Shown one piece after another: positions 1-7,222 of a stretch of DNA of 64,000 nucleotides. Below the pieces are notes generated by a model, which saw only the letters and a list, made by a program, of their open reading frames with translations, did not search any database and was not told the origin of the DNA. Source of the DNA: Microcoleus sp. FACHB-61 (lineage in GTDB: Bacteria; Cyanobacteriota; Cyanobacteriia; Cyanobacteriales; Microcoleaceae); contig JACJNY010000077.1 in NCBI GenBank assembly GCA_014695295.1, forward strand, positions 59,128 through 123,127. Direction: 5' to 3'. The first letter of the stretch is position 1; each line of letters opens with the position of its first letter. Both the position numbers and the translations under genes were made by a program.

Positions 1-39
1 AAACGCAGCCGGTAATTTGAAATTTAAGGGATAGATTAA

Positions 40-1914
40 ATGACTCAATTTCTCCTCCAAGCCTGTTGGTGGGTACCTTTATATGGCTTAATAGGCGCAA
101 TTTTAACTTTGCCGTGGTCTACGGGCACCGTTCGCAGAACAGGCCCGAGACCTGCAGCTTACTTCAATTTGCTGATGACGGTGTTGGCTTTCATACACGG
201 GTCAGTTATTTTTACAGCGACTTGGGATCAACCGCCCCAACAGTTGCTGGTGCACTGGGTGCAAGCAGCAGATTTAGATTTGTCTTTTGCAATAGAAATC
301 TCCACCGTCAGCGTCGGAGCAATGGAGTTAGTTAGTGTTCTGAGTTTGCTAGCACAAATTTACGCTCTAGGCTACATGGAAAAAGACTGGGCGCTAGCTC
401 GATTTTTTGGGCTGATGGGTTTTTTTGAAGCGGCAATTAGCGGCATTGCCATTAGCGACTCGCTGCTTCTAACTTACGCTTTGTTGGAAGTGCTGACGCT
501 TTCAACTTACTTGCTAGTCGGGTTTTGGTACGCTCAACCGCTGGTAGTAACAGCCGCTAGAGATGCGTTTTTAACAAAGCGTGTAGGAGACGTGCCGCTG
601 CTGATGGGAGTAGTGACGCTTTCAACTTTAGCGGGAAGTTTGAATTTTTCCGATTTGGAAACATGGGCTGAAACTGCAACTTTGTCTCCCGTAGTGGCGA
701 CTCTTTTAGGTTTGGCTTTAATCTCCGCACCTACGGCCAAATGCGCTCAATTTCCCTTCCATTTGTGGCTCGACGAGGCAATGGAAGGGCCCAACCCGGC
801 TTCGATTATGCGGAATACCGTAGTTGTGGGCGCTGGGGCTTATGTTTTGATTAAACTTCAGCCTGTTTTAGCGCTGTCGCCGATCGCAGATGCGGTGCTG
901 GTGGTTTTGGGTGCGGTGACTGCTGTTGGCGCTTCCTTGGTGGCGATCGCCCAAATCGACATAAAAAGAGCACTATCGCATTCTACCAGCGCTTCTTTGG
1001 GTTTGGTGTTTATCGCCGTAGGACTAAATCAAGTTGACATTGCTTTGCTGTTGCTGTTCGCGCACTCGATCGCCAAGGGCTTATTATTCATGAGCATAGG
1101 GTCAGTTATTGCGACCACTAACACTCAAGATTTAACAGAAATGGGGGGGTTGTGGTCGAAGATGCCTGCCACGACTACCGCTTATTTAGTAGGCGCTGCG
1201 GGGATGGTGGCGCTGTTGCCTCTAGGCAACTTTTGGGCGATGCGGCGCTGGCTCAACGGTTTTTGGACCCTGCCTTTGTGGCTGGTAATTGTGTTGCTTT
1301 TGGTTAATGGTTTGACGGCGCTAAATTTAACTCGCATATTCGGTTTAGTGTTTGCTGGAAAACCGCAGCCGAAAACTCGCAGAGCTCCAGAAGTCGGTTG
1401 GCAGATGGCTTTGCCGATGGTAATTTTGACCGTAATGGGGCTGTTGGTGCCTTGGATGTTGCAGGAGTGGCAACTGTTAATTAGTTGGACAGGGCCTTGG
1501 GCGGAAACGGGGGATTTTGATACTTTAAATTTGCTGTTGAAGACTCTGCATATTCCGCTGTTAATGTTATCTGGGTTGATTGGCGTTGCGGTTGGGGTGG
1601 CGATTTATTGGTACGGGGTGTTACCTCGACCGGTACGGCTGCCGGTTCCGGCGCTACAGGATTTGTTTGCTTACGATTTTTATATCGATCGAGTTTACCG
1701 CGTGACAGTCGTTTGGGCTGTGGCTTCTATTTCTAAAATCAGCGCTTGGACTGACAAATATGTGGTGGACGGGGCGGTGAATTTGTTTGGTTTTGCAACA
1801 ATTTTCAGCGGCGAAGGGTTGAAGTACAGCGGCACCGGTCAGTCGCAGTTTTATGTGTTGACGATTGCGTCGGGGGTTGCTGTGTTGCTGGCGTTGATTA
1901 TTTGGCAGTTTTAA
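40..1914 (+). CDS. ndhF: NDH-1 subunit NdhF, CO2-uptake type (NdhF3/F4)
   Basis: A 624-residue polytopic membrane protein of the NuoL/NdhF antiporter-like family, a proton-pumping distal subunit of the thylakoid NDH-1 complex. The core motif around residues 230-265 contains a buried Lys (PTAKCAQFPFHLWL) and DEAMEGPNPASIMRN. In respiratory NdhF1 the corresponding stretch normally reads SALIHA with a conserved His. The replacement by SIMRN and the following ndhD and CO2-hydration gene place it in the CO2-uptake NDH-1MS/MS' class. A Glu (LLEVLTLSTYL) sits in the expected TM5 position. The ATG at 40 follows an A/G-rich stretch. Whether it is the F3 (inducible) or F4 (constitutive) paralogue is uncertain; the short partner protein at 4594 favours F4. 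Confidence 0.9.
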   Translation: MTQFLLQACWWVPLYGLIGAILTLPWSTGTVRRTGPRPAAYFNLLMTVLAFIHGSVIFTATWDQPPQQLLVHWVQAADLDLSFAIEISTVSVGAMELVSVLSLLAQIYALGYMEKDWALARFFGLMGFFEAAISGIAISDSLLLTYALLEVLTLSTYLLVGFWYAQPLVVTAARDAFLTKRVGDVPLLMGVVTLSTLAGSLNFSDLETWAETATLSPVVATLLGLALISAPTAKCAQFPFHLWLDEAMEGPNPASIMRNTVVVGAGAYVLIKLQPVLALSPIADAVLVVLGAVTAVGASLVAIAQIDIKRALSHSTSASLGLVFIAVGLNQVDIALLLLFAHSIAKGLLFMSIGSVIATTNTQDLTEMGGLWSKMPATTTAYLVGAAGMVALLPLGNFWAMRRWLNGFWTLPLWLVIVLLLVNGLTALNLTRIFGLVFAGKPQPKTRRAPEVGWQMALPMVILTVMGLLVPWMLQEWQLLISWTGPWAETGDFDTLNLLLKTLHIPLLMLSGLIGVAVGVAIYWYGVLPRPVRLPVPALQDLFAYDFYIDRVYRVTVVWAVASISKISAWTDKYVVDGAVNLFGFATIFSGEGLKYSGTGQSQFYVLTIASGVAVLLALIIWQF

Positions 1915-2017
1915 ACTGCCGATGAGGGCAGATGAATTTATTTGGGGGTTTGTCTGCTTTCGATCTAATTTTATTCAATTTTAAACCGCAGATGAGGGCA
2001 GATGAACACAGAGGAAC

Positions 2018-2052
2018 GCAGATAATTTTATTCTGGGTTTATCTGCTTTTTT
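2018..2052 (+). terminator. terminator-like hairpin after ndhF
   Basis: GCAGATAA (2018-2025) pairs with TTATCTGC (2039-2046) and is followed by TTTTTT. It sits about 100 bases after the ndhF stop, inside two diverged copies of a roughly 75-base direct repeat (1918-2065, marked by GATGAGGGCAGATGAA). If active, it would separate ndhF from ndhD transcription. Confidence 0.5.
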
Positions 2053-2078
2053 ATTGAATTTTACTCAAACTCGATCGG

Positions 2079-2642
2079 CTACAATTCGGCAACCGGAACT
2101 TCCCAACCGGGGAAAAGTTCGGGACTTGAAATCATGTCGCCCTCTCTCAATACAACTGGCTCGGCTGTCGTAGTGTAAATTGTTATTGGGCGCTTGTCCG
2201 GGTCGATTAATATTCCTACTTTGGTTCCGCTTTCGATAAATGATAGAATTTTTTCTCGGAGGGGTTTGAGGTTATCGGACTGAGATTTGATTTCTACAGC
2301 TAAGTCGGGAACGAGTTCGGCAAAATACCTTTTACTTTTTTTGAGGCGATCGGCTACTACAAACGAAACGTCCGGTGCTGTAAGATTTGAATAGGGGAGA
2401 ATAAACCCGCCGCTGGACTCAAACACTCGTCAGAGTTTGCGGGGTTTTGCCCAGTTAAGCAAAAGTCTGCCAAACTCAAGTCCAATTTCGCTCGATACAA
2501 TCTCTGATGGGCCTCTAACGATAATCTTCCCGTGTACGAGTTCTAATTGGTAGTCTAGATGTGCTTCCGAGAGTATAGCTTGCAGTTGTTCCAAGCCGGC
2601 AACGGTGAGGCGGGTGGAAGGATAATCGGATTTATTTGGCAA
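2079..2642 (-). pseudogene. Uma2-family (DUF820) endonuclease-like gene, one in-frame stop
   Basis: Two pieces in the same reading frame give a normal-length Uma2-family protein of about 187 residues: residues 1-70 (2642-2433), then TGA (2432-2430), then CGA GTG TTT GAG continuing to 2079. Intact relatives read LGRVFESSGGF at this point, and here it is L-stop-RVFESSGGF. A single GGA (Gly) to TGA change therefore explains the break and no frameshift is needed. The Uma2 fold is a PD-(D/E)XK nuclease relative, often in cyanobacterial paralogue families. The acidic PDLAVEIKSQSD segment and APDVSFV are the family landmarks. The gene is antisense to and between ndhF and ndhD, so it is a later arrival in that operon. 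Readthrough or a sequencing error cannot be excluded. Confidence 0.85.
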
Positions 2643-2797
2643 ATCTTCTCGATCGGTAAGACTTGAGGTAATAGGAGGATTCCAGAAACATTTGAATCTA
2701 TGTTAACAAGAAAAGCAGCAGGACACTTTTTTATTCAGTTGCTTTGCGTTAATGTTAAATATAGTTCTAAAAACGGCGTAACAAAGGAAAGTTTTAA

Positions 2798-4312
2798 TTG
2801 ATGCTCAGTGCTTTAATCTGGATACCAATGTTGGCGGCGGCTCTGATTGGGTTCTGGCCCGGTTCAGTGAACTCTAAAATAGTTCGCAATCTCGCGATGG
2901 CCATTGCGGGCATAACTTTTATTCTCTCGGTGCTTTTGGCAGCTCAGTTTGATGCCAGTACGAGTCAGTTGCAGTTTTCGGAATTTGTTCCTTGGATAAA
3001 TGCTTTGGGATTGAATTACAATCTCGGCGTTGATGGTTTGTCTCTGCCTTTGGTAATTTTAAATACTCTGCTGACAGGGCTAGCTATTTACGCTACGGAT
3101 GAGTCGATCCGCAGACCTCGACTTTATTATTCTTTGATGCTGTTAATTACAGGCGGCGTAACAGGGGCTTTTTTATCTCAAAATTTGCTGCTATTTTTCC
3201 TGTTTTTTGAGGTAGAATTGATTCCCCTTTACCTGTTAATTGCGATTTGGGGAGGCGAGCGCCGGGGTTATGCTGCTACTAAGTTTTTAATCTATACTGC
3301 ATTTTCGGGAATTGTGCTGCTGGCTGCTTTCTTGGGGACTGGTTGGCTCAGCGGTGCTTCTAGTTTCGATATGGTTGGTGCCGCGGGCGCATCGCATTTG
3401 CAAGGAGGATTGCCATTGCCTTTGGTAAGGCAAATTGTTTTGCTGGCAGGGGTATTGCTGGCTTTTGGAATTAAGATGCCTTTAGTGCCTTTTCATACTT
3501 GGCTGCCGGATGCTCACGTAGAAGCTTCGACGCCGGTTTCGGTGCTGCTGGCGGGGGTGCTTTTGAAGCTGGGAACTTATGGGATGCTGCGCTTTGGTTT
3601 GGGTTTGTTTCCAGATGCGTGGGCGGTGGCGGCGCCGACTTTGGCGAGTTGGGCGGTGGTGAGTGTGCTTTACGGGGCGAGTTGCGCGATCGCTCAAAAA
3701 GATATGAAAAAAATTGTAGCTTACAGTTCGATCGCTCACATGGGCTACATTTTGTTAGCTAGCGCCGCAGCTACTCCGATTAGTATGCTGGGAACTGTTT
3801 TGCAAATGGTTAGCCACGGTTTAATTTCGGCGCTGCTATTTTTGAGTGTCGGCGTTATTTACAAAAAATCCGGCACCCGCAACATCGACGTGCTCAAAGG
3901 TTTATTCAATCCCGATCGCGGTTTGCCGATGATTGGCAGTTTAATGATCCTCGGCGTGATGGCTAGTGCCGGCATTCCGGGTTTGGCTGGATTTATTGCT
4001 GAATTTTTGATCTTTCGGGGCAGTTTGCCAGTGTTTCCCGTGCAAACTTTCCTCTGCATGATCGGTACTGGTCTAACTTCAGTTTACTTTTTAATTATGG
4101 TCAACCGCGCCTTTTTCGGCCGCCTTTCGGATTTGGTGGTAAATTTGCCGCAAGTCCGCTGGCGCGATCGCATCCCTTCGCTGATTTTAGCAATAATTAT
4201 CGCAATCATGGGAGTGCAGCCGGGAGTTTTAGTTGCTTTGAGCGAGAAAACTGCGATCGCAATGGTAGCTTCTGGGCCCGCGCAAGTTAAAGTTTCTCAA
4301 AACTTAGACTGA
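2798..4312 (+). CDS. ndhD: NDH-1 subunit NdhD, CO2-uptake type (NdhD3/D4)
   Basis: A 504-residue membrane protein of the NuoM/NdhD family with about 14 predicted helices. The signature TWLPDAHVEASTPVSVLLAGVLLKLGTYG lies around residues 235-265 (positions given because the motif is long). A Glu in FFEVELIPLYLL (about residue 140) and the Lys in GIKMPLVPFHTWL are the usual proton-channel residues. It works with NdhF and the CO2 hydration protein in the NDH-1MS/MS' complex, which couples plastoquinone reduction and proton pumping to conversion of CO2 to bicarbonate. An AAGGAAAG ribosome-binding site lies about 11 bases before the ATG. Because 883 bases and an antisense pseudogene separate it from ndhF, it may need its own promoter in 2643-2797. 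Confidence 0.9.
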   Translation: MMLSALIWIPMLAAALIGFWPGSVNSKIVRNLAMAIAGITFILSVLLAAQFDASTSQLQFSEFVPWINALGLNYNLGVDGLSLPLVILNTLLTGLAIYATDESIRRPRLYYSLMLLITGGVTGAFLSQNLLLFFLFFEVELIPLYLLIAIWGGERRGYAATKFLIYTAFSGIVLLAAFLGTGWLSGASSFDMVGAAGASHLQGGLPLPLVRQIVLLAGVLLAFGIKMPLVPFHTWLPDAHVEASTPVSVLLAGVLLKLGTYGMLRFGLGLFPDAWAVAAPTLASWAVVSVLYGASCAIAQKDMKKIVAYSSIAHMGYILLASAAATPISMLGTVLQMVSHGLISALLFLSVGVIYKKSGTRNIDVLKGLFNPDRGLPMIGSLMILGVMASAGIPGLAGFIAEFLIFRGSLPVFPVQTFLCMIGTGLTSVYFLIMVNRAFFGRLSDLVVNLPQVRWRDRIPSLILAIIIAIMGVQPGVLVALSEKTAIAMVASGPAQVKVSQNLD

Positions 4313-4347
4313 TAGGATGTCCGGTCGAGCGACCGCAATCCAATTCG

Positions 4348-4406
4348 TTTGTAGTGAGGAATGCAAGTCATCATACAGTTGTGAAGACTGTCGTACTCAC
4401 TACAAA
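4348..4406. repeat. inverted repeat, dispersed family A
   Basis: TTTGTAGTGAG (4348-4358) is inverted at 4396-4406 as CTCACTACAAA. Related copies with the core GTCCTCACTAC lie at 5906-5957, 29866-29931, 32424-32556 and 58205-58230, always at gene edges. Here it separates ndhD from the CO2 hydration gene. It could form a long hairpin in the transcript. Confidence 0.75.
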
Positions 4407-4593
4407 CAAACGCAGCCCGCAGAAACCGTAAAAAACCCCCTTTCTTCGATATAGACTGCGTTCTGGAAGGTAGGTATTTTATATCAAAATAAAGTAAATA
4501 TTTGTGTTTTTAGGTAGCCAACATTACCGAAAATGATATAATAGCAGAGCTATCAACAGTAAAAAAATTGTTTTAAATTCAGGCTGAATCCAG

Positions 4594-5760
4594 ATGAAAA
4601 GTACCGTATTAAAACCGTCTGTCCATCCCCTAGCCGAATACATTGACCTCTTGGAATCAGGCAAAGCTTTACTGCCTGAATCGGCGGAAAATGTAATTGA
4701 AGTTGTCGGCGTTCTTAAAAGTTATGGTATTGTTCTAGATGCGTATTCTCGCAATCTCAATTATATTGCAGAAGAACAGTTTTTAGTGCTTTTCCCGTTT
4801 TTTAAATATTTCAACGGAGAGGTGACGCTGCCGAAATTAATTCGCTATTTGTGGCACGATCGCATTAATTTTGAGTATGCTGAGTATTGCATGAGAACAA
4901 TGCTTTGGCACGGCGGCGGAGGTTTGGACAGTTATGTGGATTCCCCGGAATTTAGCAGTTTGGTCGAAAAAGCGATCGCTGCTAAATTGAAAGGTAATTT
5001 TTTCATGCAGGGACTCCACAAAGCATTTCCTGATTTTTTGCCCGAACAAGTGCGGATGCTGGCTTACTACACCGGTCTCGGTCAGTTTTGGCGGGTAATG
5101 AGCGATTTGTTCATGGACTTATCTGATTCCTACGACGCGGGGAAAATTAAGTCGATCGCTGACGTAGTTGATTTTGTCTTAGCAGGTTTGGTTAGCGCCG
5201 CCAGTCTACCAATTACCTACAGCGTCAAGATTCACGGTCAAGTCTACGATATCATTCCGGCGGCGGCGAACTTGACATTTTTACCAGATGTAGCAGTGCC
5301 TTATGTAGAGTCAGTTTTCTTTCGGGGTACTGCGTTTTTTGGCACAGTTTCATACAACGCGCAAGCCCATCACATCCCGGAAAAACAAAAAGATTTTGCC
5401 TACGGGGCTTTGTTTGCTGACCCTTTACCTATTGGAGGTGCAGGGATTCCGCCAACTCAATTGATGCAAGATATGCGGCATTTTCTGCCGGATTATTTGC
5501 ACGAAGTTTATCGCACTAGCTGTCGGGGTGAAGATGATGTGCGGGTGCAAATTTGCCAGAGTTTTCAGAAGTCGATGTTTTGCGTGACGACGGCGACTAT
5601 TTTGGGTTTAGCACCTCATCCAATGAATACCTCCGATCCTGATGAAAAGAAGGCTAATCGGGCTTATTTGGAAGGTTGGATGGATCGATTTGGAAATTCT
5701 CGCTTGGATTGGGCAAATCAGCCCACTAACAGGGCCTGTCAGTTATTCCCGGAACGGTAG
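4594..5760 (+). CDS. cupB: CO2 hydration protein, CupB/ChpX-like
   Basis: A 388-residue soluble protein of the ChpX/ChpY (CupA/CupB) family, the subunit that makes NDH-1MS/MS' a vectorial carbonic-anhydrase-like CO2 converter. It is His/Asp/Cys-rich (WHDRINFEYAEYC, LWHGGGG, HHIPEKQKDF). This fits a metal site, but I do not assign ligands. The length (about 43-44 kDa) matches CupB better than CupA, which is known as a protein of about 51 kDa. No cupS-like gene follows in the next 350 bases, although cupS accompanies cupA in the inducible operon. Both points favour the constitutive NDH-1MS' form, though this is inference. It lies 281 bases after ndhD, with an inverted repeat between. Confidence 0.85.
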   Translation: MKSTVLKPSVHPLAEYIDLLESGKALLPESAENVIEVVGVLKSYGIVLDAYSRNLNYIAEEQFLVLFPFFKYFNGEVTLPKLIRYLWHDRINFEYAEYCMRTMLWHGGGGLDSYVDSPEFSSLVEKAIAAKLKGNFFMQGLHKAFPDFLPEQVRMLAYYTGLGQFWRVMSDLFMDLSDSYDAGKIKSIADVVDFVLAGLVSAASLPITYSVKIHGQVYDIIPAAANLTFLPDVAVPYVESVFFRGTAFFGTVSYNAQAHHIPEKQKDFAYGALFADPLPIGGAGIPPTQLMQDMRHFLPDYLHEVYRTSCRGEDDVRVQICQSFQKSMFCVTTATILGLAPHPMNTSDPDEKKANRAYLEGWMDRFGNSRLDWANQPTNRACQLFPER

Positions 5761-6108
5761 AATGGCGACTGGTTTTTAGGGCGGAATGTCTTTAGGAGTT
5801 GCAAAAATATTACCTGCTTTGGCGATTGCTTTCCTTTGGCTCGCGAAACTTAATGCTGGCGATCGCAATGATATCACGTCCAGTAAAATAGCCGTTATAA
5901 GGCAAGTAGTGAGAACTGAAGTCCTCGGATTGTTATGACGACTTCAGTCCTCACTACGAACCAATTTTATAGTGGTCGTTTTAGCGGACATAATATGACA
6001 TGGTAAACAGCTTGTTTTCGGGTCATTGCGATTGCTTCCATCAGAGATCGCTCCGCTAACGCTTAGGCTAGCAATCACAGGATAAAGCACTTTTTATTTC
6101 CGAACTAT
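5761..6108. repeat. gene-free spacer with family A inverted repeat
   Basis: This stretch between the convergent CO2-hydration and PHP genes has no plausible gene. GTAGTGAGAACTGAAGTC (5906-5923) is mirrored, with two mismatches, by GACTTCAGTCCTCACTAC (5940-5957), giving an 18-base stem with a 16-base loop. It could act as a bidirectional terminator for the two converging genes. A short degenerate palindrome (TCCGCTAACGCTTAGGCTAG) is near 6052. Confidence 0.7.
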
Positions 6109-6828
6109 TTAGATTCGGACTAGAAGACTTAAGCCGTGAGAGTCAGTGCCGCAAGTTCCAAGCAAACCATAAGTTTCTGCTAAATCTTTGACTAAAGCAG
6201 TTTGTTTGGGACTCGGTTTCCAAGGATTGGGATTACCGTAAGCATAGTAAATTTCTACACCGTCAATGCCGAAACGGGCTGCTTCTGGGATTAGTTTATC
6301 TGCGGTCGATCGATATCGACAAGGATGTGCTAGAACTGCTAAACCTCCTGCTTCATGAATAGCTTCAATTACCCTGGCTGCTGGATAATAAGCGGTGCCT
6401 TCAGTACCTCTACCTCGTAAGTAAGGTTCGAGACTGGGATGTTGCGGATCGAAGGCGTAAGCGAGAATGTGTACCTCATTGTTGAGCAATTCGGCATTAA
6501 TTTCAGCGCCTGTCCAGAGACTAGGTGCTTCGCTATTTTTGTCGGGTTGGTTTAATTTCCAATTATCTAAGAAAATTTGAGCTTGAACGTAGCCTTGGGT
6601 ACTGTGGTGGTCGGTGATAGCTAAGCCTTTGAGGCCGTGGGCTATGGCTTGTTCCATCAATTTCTCTGGCTGCAATCGCCCGTCAGAGTAGACTGTGTGC
6701 ATATGGAAGTTATAGGAACCCGGACAGCTATCGGCATCAATTGTCTGGAAGACTTGTTTGAGTGCTGAGCTATTTTGGGCTTCTGGTTTGAGACTAGAAC
6801 TTGTTGGGGAAGCGAGATTGACAGCCAT
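6109..6828 (-). CDS. PHP-domain metal-dependent phosphoesterase
   Basis: A 239-residue protein with the PHP (polymerase and histidinol phosphatase) metal-binding motifs in order: HMHTVYSDG (about residue 42), TDHHST (about 72), a Glu in TGAEINAE, HEAGGLAVLAHPCR (about 158-170) and GTDSHG near the C-terminus. These are the His, Asp and Glu ligands of a trinuclear metal site. Stand-alone PHP proteins of this size hydrolyse phosphoesters, such as nucleotide 3',5'-bisphosphates in the RNase AM/YciV group. The exact substrate cannot be read from the sequence. About 40 N-terminal residues before the domain are low-complexity and poorly conserved, so translation might start further in. It is transcribed alone. 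Confidence 0.85.
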   Translation of the reverse strand: MAVNLASPTSSSLKPEAQNSSALKQVFQTIDADSCPGSYNFHMHTVYSDGRLQPEKLMEQAIAHGLKGLAITDHHSTQGYVQAQIFLDNWKLNQPDKNSEAPSLWTGAEINAELLNNEVHILAYAFDPQHPSLEPYLRGRGTEGTAYYPAARVIEAIHEAGGLAVLAHPCRYRSTADKLIPEAARFGIDGVEIYYAYGNPNPWKPSPKQTALVKDLAETYGLLGTCGTDSHGLSLLVRI

Positions 6829-7222
6829 AAGCGTTATTATAAAAAAAACTAACCTTGTTTAATATATCTAATAAATTGATATGTTGCACCCGTCGCAATA
6901 GTCGGCTGTGGAGTTTAAATCTCTGGCGGACTATTGCGTTCGGCACTAGAGATCATTGGCACATCTTGCACAATTCTCTATCCAGGATTTTATCGTCGGG
7001 TGGGGGCGGGTTTATGAGATTATTGATTTTAGGCAATTATATTTGGTAAAACTCGCCCCGGAGGGTTGGTTGAGAATGCCACAAGATATCAATTACTCCC
7101 ACATATTGCATCATTCTTAACAACAGGCTTTCCGGCCTGTTCCACAAAGAGTAAGTTTTATTGTGTGGTGGGCATCCTGCCCGCCCTTGAAAGGTTTGTT
7201 GACAATGCCACAAGATCTCAAT
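6829..7222. repeat. gene-free spacer, dispersed repeat family B
   Basis: No gene is supported. A direct repeat, GAATGCCACAAGATATCAAT (7074-7093) and ACAATGCCACAAGATCTCAAT (7202-7221), flanks an imperfect palindromic block that reads ACAGGCTTTCCGGCCTGT (7123-7140) and TGGTGGGCATCCTGCCCGCC. The block AACAGGCTTT(C)GGGCCTGTTCCACAAAGAGT recurs at 58120-58152 between glutaredoxin and menD. It is thus a dispersed element (family B) rather than a unique regulatory site. Confidence 0.65.
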
